From [Ruminococcus] lactaris ATCC 29176 (lineage in GTDB: Bacteria > Bacillota > Clostridia > Lachnospirales > Lachnospiraceae), in NCBI RefSeq assembly GCF_025152405.1, contig NZ_CP102292.1:2542001-2606000 (forward strand): 64,000 nucleotides of DNA, read 5' to 3'. A program made the position numbers and the translations under genes. A model generated the notes under the pieces. That model made no database searches. It had not been told where the DNA came from and saw only the letters and a list, made by a program, of their open reading frames with translations. Positions 17,643-26,109 of the stretch are shown here, one piece after another (within the stretch, counting starts at the first letter, position 1; each line of letters opens with the position of its first letter).

Positions 17643-18977
17643 TTAGAGGTTCAATTTATTTTTTACATATGCACAAAGGATTTCCTTATCGTTTCTTGCA
17701 GGATCATCCAGTACATATTCCAGTAATTCACTGAGCATACTGCCCAGCTCACGCCCCGGCTTCATTCCGAGATCCATCAGTTCACGACCTCCGACCGCAA
17801 GCTGTCTGAGCGTCACACACTCCTGCTTCTTTATGATCTCCTGATACAGCCGACGCATTTCTACGATATTTTCAATCTTTTCCCTTTTCTGATACGGACT
17901 CTGTGCCTTTACATCCGCAAGACGCGCTGCCAGATAATACGGGAACAGCTCCACACCGATCCGGTTCATGGCTCTCCGCACATTCTTTGGTGTTGCCTCC
18001 ACCCGGTAATCATGATAGCAGACCAGCTTCGTAACCGTTCGGATCGTCTCATTGTCAAACTTCAATCTGTGCATGATACTTCTTGCCAGTTCCTCACTGA
18101 CCAGTGCATGTCCACGGAAATGATCCCGACCATTCTCATCGGTGGTCTTCATCATCGGTTTTCCCATATCATGAAACAGCATCGTAAGCCGGAGAATCTT
18201 GTCACGTTTCACATTTTTCAATGCCCGCAGTGTATGCTCTGCCACATCATATTTATGATGCGGTGTATTCTGTGCCACACCTTCCATTGCATCCCACTCC
18301 GGCAGAATCACCTTCGTCAGTCCCAGTTCGTATGCATCACGGATTCGCTCCGGGTGAGGTGATACCAAAAGTTTCACCAGCTCCGCCTGAATCCTTTCCG
18401 CACTGATATTCTGCAGATTCGGAGCAAGTTTGCGGATGGCATCCGCTGTAGCCGACTCGATCGGGAAATTCAACTGTGCCGAAAAACGTACCGCACGAAG
18501 AATCCTCAGTGCGTCTTCCGAAAAACGCTCCTCAGGATCTCCCACACACCGGATCAGATGATGGTTCAGATCCTGCATTCCGCCAAATACATCCACCAGA
18601 CGCACCTGGTCATTATACGCCATGGCATTGATCGTAAAATCTCTTCTCCTCAGATCCTCTTCCAGCCGGTTGGTAAACTGTACCTCCTTTGGATGTCTGC
18701 TGTCCTCATATGCACCATCGATCCTGTAGGTCGTCACCTCAAAGCTGTCCTTACCGAAAAGAACCGTAACCGTTCCATGCTCGATCCCTGTATCAATCGT
18801 CCTGCGGAACAGCTTTTTTATCTCTTCCGGCTTTGCCGAAGTCGTAATATCCCAGTCCTGTGGCCGTCTTGCAAGGATCGAATCTCTCACGCAGCCCCCT
18901 ACCGCAAATGCCTCATACCCATGAAGCTGCAGATTATTGATTATAAATAAAACTTTTTTTGGCAGTTCTATTTTCAT
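17643..18977 (-). CDS. cca: CCA-adding tRNA nucleotidyltransferase
   Basis: 444 residues. Class II nucleotidyltransferase head: YEAFAVGGCVRDSILARRPQDWDITTSA carries GG and DxD; the RRDFTINAMAYN block and the EDALRILRAVRFSAQL block follow; an HD domain is visible as FHDMGKP near residue 265. It builds or repairs the 3' CCA of tRNAs. The tRNA-Cys gene in this window has no encoded CCA, so it depends on this enzyme. It precedes the YhaN/YhaO-like pair by orientation but is separated by 25 nt from it. Confidence 0.96.
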   Translation of the reverse strand: MKIELPKKVLFIINNLQLHGYEAFAVGGCVRDSILARRPQDWDITTSAKPEEIKKLFRRTIDTGIEHGTVTVLFGKDSFEVTTYRIDGAYEDSRHPKEVQFTNRLEEDLRRRDFTINAMAYNDQVRLVDVFGGMQDLNHHLIRCVGDPEERFSEDALRILRAVRFSAQLNFPIESATADAIRKLAPNLQNISAERIQAELVKLLVSPHPERIRDAYELGLTKVILPEWDAMEGVAQNTPHHKYDVAEHTLRALKNVKRDKILRLTMLFHDMGKPMMKTTDENGRDHFRGHALVSEELARSIMHRLKFDNETIRTVTKLVCYHDYRVEATPKNVRRAMNRIGVELFPYYLAARLADVKAQSPYQKREKIENIVEMRRLYQEIIKKQECVTLRQLAVGGRELMDLGMKPGRELGSMLSELLEYVLDDPARNDKEILCAYVKNKLNL

Positions 18978-19002
18978 GTATCTATCTTCCTTCCTGAAAA
19001 CG

Positions 19003-20649
19003 TCAGCATCTTCTCAAAAATTCCATTTCTCTTCTCTGACAGCTTAATATTATAACTTGTCTTTCCTGCTGACTCAACCATTTTAGTACAGATTGCAGTC
19101 TTTTATCATCATAAAATGCAAAGGTTTCATCCAGGATCACCGGAAGTTCTTCCTCCTGAAGCATTTCGGCTGCCGCCATCCTCAGGGCAAAATAAATCTG
19201 CTCCACCGTTCCTCTGCTCAGCCGGTATGCCGGAATCCGCCTCGTTCCGTCCCATACAGAAATTTCCAGTCTGTCACTGATATTGACTCCCGGATATTTT
19301 CCCTCCGTAATTTCGGAAAAAATCTCAGACACTCTCCGGTTCAGTCCTGCTGCTGTCCGCTCTCCAAGATGCTCTGCCGCCTTTTTCATCGTCTCTTCTG
19401 CCAGTTCCAGTGCCTCTCTCCTCTCATAGAGTCTTTCCTCTGCTTCATCCGGCTGCAGTTCTCTTTGCTGCTCCTTCAAATTCTCGTACCGGAGCTTCTT
19501 TTCTTTCCACTCTTCCCGGATCTGTTCCTGCTGCCACTGAAGCTTCTGTTCCTCAGGATCGTTCTGCTCCCGCCAGACTTTCTCACCATTCTGCTCCGGC
19601 TGTCCGGTCTGAACCTTCTCTTTTTCCTGCACTGTGCGGGTTCCGCTGGATTTTTCTGTTTCTTTTATTATTTTTTTCTGTTCTGCCTGCTTACGGATTC
19701 CCACAACAAACAGCACACAGCCCGCGATCACTAAAAGTACTGCCAGCAGTACAAACGCGGAAGACCGCTCCAAAAGTACGTCAACTCCGGATTTATCTCT
19801 TAAAAATATCCCCCACAAAAGCCCTGCCAGTCCGGCAATGATTCCTAAAAAGCCACCAATGATCATTCCACGGCTGTTCTCTTCCGGTTGTTCAGAAGCA
19901 GATTCCGTTTCACCCGGATGCAAATCCGTTTCTTTTGAATCATTTTCCTTCTGTCTTTGTTGCAGCAAACGGATTCTCTGCTGATTTTCTTCATACTGTG
20001 CCTGAAACTTTCTCATATCTTTTTCCAGATAGGTACATTCCTGCTCCATGGAAAGATACTTTTTTTCTCTCTGTTCTCTTGCAGATCTGCACTGTTGCTC
20101 TACTGCTTTTTTCCGTTCTTTCAGATCTGAAATCGCACCGCTTAAATCCAGTTCCCCGCCACCGGTCTCATAATAATTTGCCGCATAATTTTTCAGACTT
20201 TCCGCCAGTTCCTGTCCAGGTCTGCTCTGAAACTGTCCGATCGAAACCGTATTGTCATACATCCCCGGAGTAATCCCTCCCAGCAGCATATCCAGATCCC
20301 CATGCTCTACCGAAAGCTCTTCTCCATCATCTTCACAAACCAGTGAAACCTGCTTTAAGATCCGGTCAAAACTCCGTTCCAGCCGGAAATTCCTGTTACC
20401 ACAGCGAAACCGCATTACTCCGGCATAATAATTCGGATTTTCCCACGGCTGGTACTTACTGAAATCATCCTTTGCCGCAGCTTTTCCTCTTCCCCGCTCC
20501 ATTCCGAACAGCATCGCCCTGATAAATGCCTGCAATGTAGATTTTCCATACTCATTTTCTCCGTAAATGACCTGAACACCATCCTTGATATAGAAATGCT
20601 GCTCTGAAAATCTGCCAAAATTTTTGATATATAATTCCGTTATCTTCAT
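19003..20649 (-). CDS. YhaN/SbcC-like AAA ATPase with two membrane helices
   Basis: 548 residues. N terminus: MKITELYIKNFGRFSEQHF then Walker A GENEYGKST. C terminus: signature LSRGTVEQIYFALRMAAAEM, Walker B LPVILDETFAFYDD. Between them are a coiled coil (about 155-245) and an unusual pair of membrane helices (about 262-284 and 297-317), then a second Glu/Gln-rich coiled coil. Bacillus YhaN is roughly twice as long, so this is a short form of the Rad50/SbcC-like family. It starts 6 nt after the metallophosphoesterase gene, the partner expected for a Mre11-Rad50-like nuclease-ATPase complex. Role in DNA end or membrane-associated DNA processing is inferred. Confidence 0.82.
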   Translation of the reverse strand: MKITELYIKNFGRFSEQHFYIKDGVQVIYGENEYGKSTLQAFIRAMLFGMERGRGKAAAKDDFSKYQPWENPNYYAGVMRFRCGNRNFRLERSFDRILKQVSLVCEDDGEELSVEHGDLDMLLGGITPGMYDNTVSIGQFQSRPGQELAESLKNYAANYYETGGGELDLSGAISDLKERKKAVEQQCRSAREQREKKYLSMEQECTYLEKDMRKFQAQYEENQQRIRLLQQRQKENDSKETDLHPGETESASEQPEENSRGMIIGGFLGIIAGLAGLLWGIFLRDKSGVDVLLERSSAFVLLAVLLVIAGCVLFVVGIRKQAEQKKIIKETEKSSGTRTVQEKEKVQTGQPEQNGEKVWREQNDPEEQKLQWQQEQIREEWKEKKLRYENLKEQQRELQPDEAEERLYERREALELAEETMKKAAEHLGERTAAGLNRRVSEIFSEITEGKYPGVNISDRLEISVWDGTRRIPAYRLSRGTVEQIYFALRMAAAEMLQEEELPVILDETFAFYDDKRLQSVLKWLSQQERQVIILSCQRREMEFLRRC

Positions 20650-20655
20650 TTTCCG

Positions 20656-21708
20656 TCACCCCTTATTCTTAAGGAGTACTTCAACTCCCTCATACAATGC
20701 CTGATATTCTCTGCTGTCCTTTTCGCAGTCTTTAAACCGACGGATATACTCTCCCAGCAGATTTCCTTCATTTTCCTGCAACAATTCTTCCATATCATAC
20801 TGCGGAGCGGTCTCATCGATCACTTCCAGAAGATTCCCGTCCCGGTCCATTCGCTCTGTATCAAACCGCAGATCCGGATCCCGATATCCCGTAAGAATGA
20901 TCTTATACATATTTTCTGCTCCATAGTCCTTCACGGCCTCCAGAATCTTTTTCCGCACGCTCCCCATTGTATCTTCCGTATTAACCGGAACTTCCAGATG
21001 AATATAGGATCTCATTGCACACGGAATCCACTGCGTATGAACCCCGGCTTCCGTAATCTCTCCCTTTACATAGCCGTGCGGCCCTACATCATTCCGGTCA
21101 ATGGGTTCTAACGCTCCCGCATAAATGATCCGGTCTTTCATCAGTGCCTGCGGTCTGTGGATATGTCCCAGTGCAATATAATCAAATCCTGACTCTTCCA
21201 GCTTTTTCACCCGGAACGGACAATGCTTCTCATCTCCACCATGAGCGAGAAGAATCTCATACTCCTGGATTCCTCCCGCAAACGCCGATTCATACAGAGG
21301 CTCTCTGATCTCCCTGCTGTAATAACTCAGACCATACACTGCCGTCCTCAGTTCCGGGAACTCCACATATTCCAGTTCCCGCCCGAATAAAGGGATTACA
21401 TTCTCATTCCACTGAAACGTTCTGTAATAAGAATCCTTTCTTATATAATCATGGTTGCCAGCGATCAAGACTACTTTTGTATGCGTCAGCTCTGCAAAAT
21501 AATAATTCAGCTCTTTTAATTCCCTGCGAAGCGGCTGCCCGTGAAAAATGTCTCCTGCGATCAGCAGAAGGTCTGTCTGCTCTTCCTCGCAAACCTCAAG
21601 AACCGACTGTAGTGTCTCCCACAATTCCTGTGACCGGTTCTGACTGTATGCTCTGCCTGCATCCGGCTCTGCGCCAAGATGAAGGTCTGCTATATGAATA
21701 AATTTCAT
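20656..21708 (-). CDS. YhaO/SbcD-like metallophosphoesterase (DNA repair exonuclease)
   Basis: About 350 residues. Phosphoesterase motifs in order: FIHIADLHLGAEP (D-x-H), LLLIAGDIFHGQP (GD), LIAGNHDYI (GNHD), EILLAHGGDEKH and YIALGHIHRPQ (GH-x-H). This is the catalytic set of the Mre11/SbcD/YhaO family. A TTG two codons upstream is possible, but the ATG at 21708 lies 8-9 nt behind AGGAG and fits better. It is 6 nt from the YhaN-like ATPase gene, so the two probably form one complex. Confidence 0.9.
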   Translation of the reverse strand: MKFIHIADLHLGAEPDAGRAYSQNRSQELWETLQSVLEVCEEEQTDLLLIAGDIFHGQPLRRELKELNYYFAELTHTKVVLIAGNHDYIRKDSYYRTFQWNENVIPLFGRELEYVEFPELRTAVYGLSYYSREIREPLYESAFAGGIQEYEILLAHGGDEKHCPFRVKKLEESGFDYIALGHIHRPQALMKDRIIYAGALEPIDRNDVGPHGYVKGEITEAGVHTQWIPCAMRSYIHLEVPVNTEDTMGSVRKKILEAVKDYGAENMYKIILTGYRDPDLRFDTERMDRDGNLLEVIDETAPQYDMEELLQENEGNLLGEYIRRFKDCEKDSREYQALYEGVEVLLKNKG

Positions 21709-21848
21709 TTCCAATTCTCCTGCTTTCGTATGATAACCTGATAACTTTTACTTCTTGTTGCTCAGCGTCTATAGATATGGAAGTCATTTCACATCTGATA
21801 GAATCTGATACTCTATACTATAAGGCATTTTCTGAGCTTTTGGCAATC

Positions 21849-21904
21849 AAAAAAACAGACCACCGGCTCACGCACACAGAAATGTGCATCAAACGGCAGT
21901 CTGT
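21849..21904 (-). terminator. terminator serving asnS, beyond repeat copy A
   Basis: ACAGAC / GTCTGT outer stem with inner CCG / CGG and GCACA / TGTGC pairs; on the minus strand it ends in seven T. It lies some 240 nt after the asnS stop; repeat copy A occupies the space between. Confidence 0.72.
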
Positions 21905-21914
21905 CTTTATTTAT

Positions 21915-22108
21915 GATGCCAGGGTCAAAAGGTCTAAGCCCACATGAGCTTGCTCATAGGTGGATGAAAGACCTTAGGACCCGCCTCGATATGAGCATAA
22001 AAGTGGGGCGTAAGCACCATGATATGCGAATAGCGGGTAGGATTGTGGGAGTGCGTAGCATGAAACAATCCGTAGGCATCAAAGTCGGGGGCTTTTGACC
22101 CCGACATC
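21915..22108 (+). repeat. structured dispersed element, copy A (full, 194 bp)
   Basis: Begins GATGCCAGGGTCAAAAG and ends in hairpin GTCGGGG / CCCCGAC plus ATC; the two ends are imperfect inverted repeats. Inside are stems AAGGTCT / AGACCTT around ATGAGC-TT-GCTCAT, GTGG-GC / GC-CCAT, GGATTGT / ACAATCC with inner GTGC / GCAT. Exact 7-bp direct repeats TATTTAT flank it (21908-21914 and 22109-22115). Same length as copy C at 44399. It sits in the 3' untranslated region of asnS. Non-coding; a 61-codon open frame inside is not conserved in the other copies. Confidence 0.85.
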
Positions 22109-22141
22109 TATTTATTTATAAGCTCAAAAGGATCCATTCTA

Positions 22142-23533
22142 TTACAGTTCACAGTTATTTACAGTTCTCGGGAACGGGATCACGTCACGGATATTCGACA
22201 TTCCTGTCAGATACATTACGCAACGCTCAAATCCAAGTCCGAACCCTGCATGTCTTGTAGAACCATATTTTCTGAGATCAAGGTAGAAACCATAATCTTC
22301 CTCTTTCAGACCCAGCTCCTGCATTCTTGCAAGAAGCTTTTCATAGTCATCCTCTCTCTGACTTCCTCCAATGATCTCACCGATTCCCGGAACAAGACAG
22401 TCAACAGCGGCAACTGTCTTTCCGTCCCCATTCAGTTTCATATAGAACGCTTTAATCTCCTTCGGATAATCCGTTACAAAGACCGGCTTCTTATAAATCT
22501 CTTCCGTCAGATAACGCTCATGCTCTGTCTGAAGATCGCATCCCCATGAAACCTTATAGTCAAACTTGTCATTATTTTTCTCAAGAATCTCGATTGCTTC
22601 TGTATAAGTCACACGTGCAAAGTCAGAATTTACTACATTATGAAGTCTGTCCAAAAGTCCTTTATCTACAAAGGAATTAAAGAAGTTCATCTCTTCCGGT
22701 GCATTCTCAAGCACATAGTTGATGACATATTTCAGCATGGCCTCTGCCAGCTCCATATCATCTTCCAGATCTGCAAATGCAATCTCCGGCTCGATCATCC
22801 AGAACTCAGCCGCATGTCTTGTCGTATTGGAATTTTCGGCACGGAATGTCGGTCCAAATGTATAGATGCTGCGGAATGCCTGTGCATAAGTCTCGCCATT
22901 GAGCTGTCCACTTACAGTAAGGCTTGTCTCTTTTCCAAAGAAATCCTGTGTATAGTCTACTGTTCCATCTTCATTCTTCGGAAGATTCTCCATATCCATC
23001 GTGGTCACACGGAACATCTCTCCCGCACCTTCACAGTCACTTCCTGTGATCAGCGGAGTATGCACATATACAAAGCCTCTCTCCTGGAAAAACTTATGGA
23101 TCGCATACGCTGCGAGTGAGCGGACTCTGAATACAGCCTGAAATGTATTCGTTCGCGGACGCAGATGGGAGATCGTTCTCAGATACTCAAAACTATGACG
23201 CTTCTTCTGAAGCGGATAATCCGGGGCACTTGCACCCTCCACTACAACTTCATCTGCCTGGATCTCGAACGGCTGCTTTGCCTGCGGTGTCGCTACGAGC
23301 GTTCCCTTTACGACTACTGCTGCACCTACATTTAATTTGGAGATCTCTGCAAAATTCTCCATCTTATCGTGATATACTACCTGAAGCGTCTCAAAATAAG
23401 ATCCATCATTTAACACGATAAATCCAAATGTCTTAGAATCACGAATACTTCGGATCCAGCCCCCAACTGTCACCTGCTTGTCCAGATATTCTTCTCTGTT
23501 CTTAAATAACTCACGAATTGTTGTCAGTTCCAT
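22142..23533 (-). CDS. asnS: asparaginyl-tRNA synthetase
   Basis: 463 residues, class IIb aaRS. OB-fold anticodon domain at the start ([25 protein letters not shown]), then motif 2 region [26 protein letters not shown] and motif 3 at the end [15 protein letters not shown]. The ending [16 protein letters not shown] is typical of AsnRS rather than AspRS. It charges tRNA-Asn. A sigma-A promoter lies about 110 nt upstream. The transcript should pass through repeat copy A before its terminator. No T-box core sequence is visible in the leader. Confidence 0.97.
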   Translation of the reverse strand: MELTTIRELFKNREEYLDKQVTVGGWIRSIRDSKTFGFIVLNDGSYFETLQVVYHDKMENFAEISKLNVGAAVVVKGTLVATPQAKQPFEIQADEVVVEGASAPDYPLQKKRHSFEYLRTISHLRPRTNTFQAVFRVRSLAAYAIHKFFQERGFVYVHTPLITGSDCEGAGEMFRVTTMDMENLPKNEDGTVDYTQDFFGKETSLTVSGQLNGETYAQAFRSIYTFGPTFRAENSNTTRHAAEFWMIEPEIAFADLEDDMELAEAMLKYVINYVLENAPEEMNFFNSFVDKGLLDRLHNVVNSDFARVTYTEAIEILEKNNDKFDYKVSWGCDLQTEHERYLTEEIYKKPVFVTDYPKEIKAFYMKLNGDGKTVAAVDCLVPGIGEIIGGSQREDDYEKLLARMQELGLKEEDYGFYLDLRKYGSTRHAGFGLGFERCVMYLTGMSNIRDVIPFPRTVNNCEL

Positions 23534-23639
23534 ACCATTAAAACTCCTTCAAAAATTGTCTGCCAGACGCCGTACCTCTCATACTGCGATGGTTCTCTCA
23601 TTCTGCCGTCCTTCTCTTCTTTGGACAGCCTTACAGACA

Positions 23640-23668
23640 ATTATACCACTCTTATCCTCAGGAGTAAA
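23640..23668 (-). promoter_or_regulatory. promoter of asnS
   Basis: Minus strand -35 TTTACT (23663-23668), 17-nt spacer, -10 TATAAT (23640-23645). The first leader bases ATTGTCTG are repeated in inverted form just before the ribosome site (CAGACAATTTTT), so the leader could fold back on itself. Confidence 0.75.
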
Positions 23669-23697
23669 TATAATGTTGCCCTTGAGTTTCCGCAGTT

Positions 23698-23738
23698 TTA
23701 TCCACAGACCTCTGATTTTGCTCCATTCATTATCCACA
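23698..23738 (+). other. two consensus DnaA boxes
   Basis: TTATCCACA occurs perfectly at 23698-23706 and 23730-23738, 32 bp start to start (about three helical turns), in the spacer between the asnS promoter and a transposase remnant. No dnaA, dnaN or origin genes are near, so this is not oriC; a titration or regulatory site is possible. Confidence 0.45.
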
Positions 23739-23825
23739 ACTTTATGAAAGTGTCCAAAATATAAGGAATCTGACTTCTTTTTGATGTAAAATTAAGCTAC
23801 TAAACAAAAAAGAAGGAGATTCCCT

Positions 23826-24210
23826 ATGGCTAATTTTACATCAAATACTTACACTTTGAAACGAAAAATTTTAACTTTTTCAAATAAAATTTCAAAACAG
23901 CTTTCCAAGCCTGATCGTAAATTTACAGCAGATATCACTTATGGTATGTTAGCTTCCCAAAGTTGCCTTTTAACAGATGTCGTTGACCAACTTCACGAGG
24001 ACTCTAAAAAAATAAATATTGTTGACCGTCTTTCCAGACATCTTGATAAAGGTACCCCTGCAAAAGCTGCGGTTTCCTATCTTCAGATGCTAAAAAAGTG
24101 GATTCCTTCTGAACCGGTCATTCACATTGATGATAGCGATGTTGTAAACCCAGATGGTTATAAATTTGAATCTCTTGGCATTGTCAGAGACGGCTCTGAG
24201 AGTACATCCA
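23826..24210 (+). pseudogene. truncated DDE transposase
   Basis: The first about 128 residues of an IS transposase: a start with basic helical residues (LTFSNKISKQLSKPDRKFTA), YGMLASQSCLLTDV, the N-terminal region before a DDE core, then HIDDSDVVNP with the first acidic residues. The homology-like reading stops near DGSESTST at about 24205, where the sequence joins the 3' end of an unrelated minus-strand gene, so the catalytic core is mostly lost. Good ribosome site AGAAGGAG before the ATG. I recognise the style of the family but not the exact IS name. Confidence 0.7.
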
Positions 24211-24318
24211 CAGACCATGCTCCACCTTGAACAATAGATGCACTTGCAATCAACCAACCTGTTCCACCAATAATTCCACACAAAGCATTAAGATGCAGCC
24301 AAAAATCAACTTTTTCAT
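24204..24318 (-). pseudogene. broken small membrane-protein gene
   Basis: Starts MKKLIFGCILMLC at 24318 behind GGAGTGTGATTG. After codon 13 a GT dinucleotide is doubled (TGTGTG); skipping it restores a hydrophobic reading GIIGGTGWLIASASIVQGGAWSV, so the gene carries a 2-nt frameshift. It is then cut at about 24205 by the transposase remnant. Same strand and style as the three downstream small genes. Confidence 0.6.
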
Positions 24319-24332
24319 ACAATCACACTCCT

Positions 24333-24740
24333 TTACTCAATTCGCACTTCGACACCCTCGACTTCGACATAGAAGGTTATATCCTCATCAGTGTCATTGT
24401 TCATAGATATACCAATTTTGAACCAAGCACCTTTTTCAACATCCATTTCTACTGGCATACCAGGAGTAAGATATGTGCGTTCATACGCATTCTCTTCCTT
24501 GACTTCAATCGGCTTCAATACAACTTCCGTATCTGGTAATCCTTCAACGGAAGAAACGGTAATTGTATCACCAATCGGAGATATTTCTTCGTCGGAATAA
24601 ATAAAGTCCTCTATATAGGTAAACTCACCTGCAGTACCTGCAGGAACTGTAATGCTTATTTTATAAGTGTCATTCTTCCCACAACCCGATAAAGAGAATA
24701 TGCATACTAAAATCAAAACTATTGATACCAATCTTTTCAT
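24333..24740 (-). CDS. small lipoprotein of unknown function
   Basis: 135 residues. Type II signal peptide MKRLVSIVLILVCIFSLSGC with lipobox LSGC, so Cys20 is lipidated and the protein is displayed on the outer face of the membrane. The mature part is an acidic beta-rich domain (ISITVPAGTAGEFTYIEDF, DTITVSSVEGLPDTEVVL, DEDITFYVEVEGVEVRIE) of fibronectin/immunoglobulin-like look. No family recognised. It is part of a run of small minus-strand membrane genes (24.2-25.3 kb) between a transposase remnant and an IS-split rhuM gene. Confidence 0.75.
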   Translation of the reverse strand: MKRLVSIVLILVCIFSLSGCGKNDTYKISITVPAGTAGEFTYIEDFIYSDEEISPIGDTITVSSVEGLPDTEVVLKPIEVKEENAYERTYLTPGMPVEMDVEKGAWFKIGISMNNDTDEDITFYVEVEGVEVRIE

Positions 24741-24772
24741 ACCATCACGCTCCTTATCAAACTGCTTTTGCC

Positions 24773-24943
24773 TTATTTTTTGTCTTGGTTATCCAACACA
24801 TAGATAATGCAGGCGATACCAGAAATCAAAACACCAAGGATACCTCCACCAATAGCATTGTTAAGCGTGGCTCCAAGGAACAATCCTGCCACTCCGCACA
24901 AAATCATTATAATTACGGCCACAACCGTTCTAAACTTGCTCAT
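24773..24943 (-). CDS. small two-helix membrane protein
   Basis: 56 residues, start ATG at 24943 behind GGAGGGGCGAAT. Two hydrophobic stretches, VVAVIIMILCGVAGLFLGA and GGILGVLISGIACIIYVL, joined by TLNNAIGG, ending DNQDKK. It lies 13 nt after the next upstream membrane gene and is in one row with the lipoprotein. Unknown function; repetition of very similar small helices in this cluster suggests duplicated genes. Confidence 0.65.
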   Translation of the reverse strand: MSKFRTVVAVIIMILCGVAGLFLGATLNNAIGGGILGVLISGIACIIYVLDNQDKK

Positions 24944-24956
24944 ATTCGCCCCTCCA

Positions 24957-25298
24957 TTAAAGGTCTTGTTTCTTCTGTTTGTTTCGCTTCTTGTTAAACA
25001 ACGAACCTATCAGCATACCGATTGCAGAAATTATTGCACCACCTACAATCATTCCCCAATCCGGTGCATTCAGTTTGTCAAAAGCAATGTTGTTTGCCAT
25101 TTTGAATGTTCCGTATTCAGCAAGCATATACATTACTCCGAAGAAAAGGGTAAATGCCCATTTTCCTTTTTCCCAAAAGTCATTTTTGCCGATAACAATG
25201 GACACAACGAATGTAGTTACAGGAAGAATAATCCAAAGGAACATCAAACTATAACCCATAGCATCACTTCCGCTTGTAAAGAACCAGAACACAATCAT
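24957..25298 (-). CDS. multi-helix membrane protein, probably 5'-truncated
   Basis: 113 residues from the first ATG, with four membrane segments (GYSLMFLWIILPVTTFVVSIVIG, split here, then FTLFFGVMYMLAEYG and GMIVGGAIISAIGMLIGSLF) and a basic tail NKKRNKQKKQ. The same frame stays open upstream as VLSENHRYLFITILSYLL, a further helix, without a start codon and overlapping the end of the rhuM frame. So the 5' end was probably removed when the two genes were joined. No family recognised. Confidence 0.6.
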   Translation of the reverse strand: MIVFWFFTSGSDAMGYSLMFLWIILPVTTFVVSIVIGKNDFWEKGKWAFTLFFGVMYMLAEYGTFKMANNIAFDKLNAPDWGMIVGGAIISAIGMLIGSLFNKKRNKQKKQDL

Positions 25299-25803
25299 GG
25301 CAACCGCCCAGATCAGCAGATAGGACAGTATTGTAATGAATAAATATCTGTGATTTTCTGATAGAACTTTCTTTCGCTTGCACGGATTTCCCGGATGCGT
25401 TCTAACTGCTCATCGAAATACTTGTCCGTAAGATAAGTACCTCGTTTCAGACGCTCATCATCCATAACCCAGCCCTTGATGGTGTAGTCCTTTACGATAC
25501 CGTTTGCCCACTTACGGAACTGCACGGCACGTTCATTGTTTACCTTGAAGCCGACAGCCATAATCATCTGCAGGTTATAATGGTTCACTTCTCTCTGAAC
25601 CTGGCGAGAACCCTCGGTTTGAACTATCCGAAATTTTCGGATAGTTGCCGTTTCTTCCAACTCGCTATCTGAATACACCTTTTTGATATGGTCACTAATT
25701 GTACGCACATCAACATCATAAAGCGTAGCCTGGTGCTAGAATATAAATAGTACAAGTCAAAATGAGAAGTTCCAAATATATATAAGCATGGTACAATAGA
25801 AAC

Positions 25804-26109
25804 ATGCTGAAGGAGGATCTCATTATGGCAAAGCAACATGACAAACAGTTTAAACTTGATGCAGTCCAGTACTACCAGGATCATAAAGAGTTAGGAGTAC
25901 GTGGATGTGCAGAAAACCTCGGAATCGGATACAGCACATTAACAAAGTGGCTGAAGGATTTCCGGGAATCTGGTGATATCCCTGTTCGCGGATCTGGCAA
26001 TTATGCATCCGATGAGCAAAAAGAAATCGCCCAGCTCAAACGCGAATTGCGTGATGCCAAAGATGCACTTGATGTATTAAAAAAAGCAATCAACATTCTG
26101 GGAAAATGA
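25804..26109 (+). CDS. IS3-family transposase OrfA
   Basis: 101 residues: an N-terminal helix-turn-helix that binds the inverted repeats (FKLDAVQYYQDHKELGVRGC, then GIGYSTLTKWLKDF) and a C-terminal leucine-zipper-like coil (QLKRELRDAKDALDVLKKAI). A run of seven A followed by G at about 26079-26086 lies in the overlap upstream of OrfB and fits a -1 frameshift site; OrfB is in the -1 frame and is open back to that point, so an OrfAB fusion transposase can be made. Confidence 0.93.
   Translation: MLKEDLIMAKQHDKQFKLDAVQYYQDHKELGVRGCAENLGIGYSTLTKWLKDFRESGDIPVRGSGNYASDEQKEIAQLKRELRDAKDALDVLKKAINILGK

Noticed and set aside
21913-22098. 61-codon open frame inside repeat copy A
   Set aside because: The frame is not kept in copies B or C, the composition is unlike a protein, and the element shows helix conservation instead.
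23540-23645. T-box leader upstream of asnS
   Set aside because: No GGGTGGNACCGCG-type T-box core or specifier loop could be found; only a short inverted repeat is present.
23698-23738. Replication origin
   Set aside because: Only two DnaA boxes, no AT-rich unwinding element with DnaA-trios and no dnaA/dnaN genes in the window.
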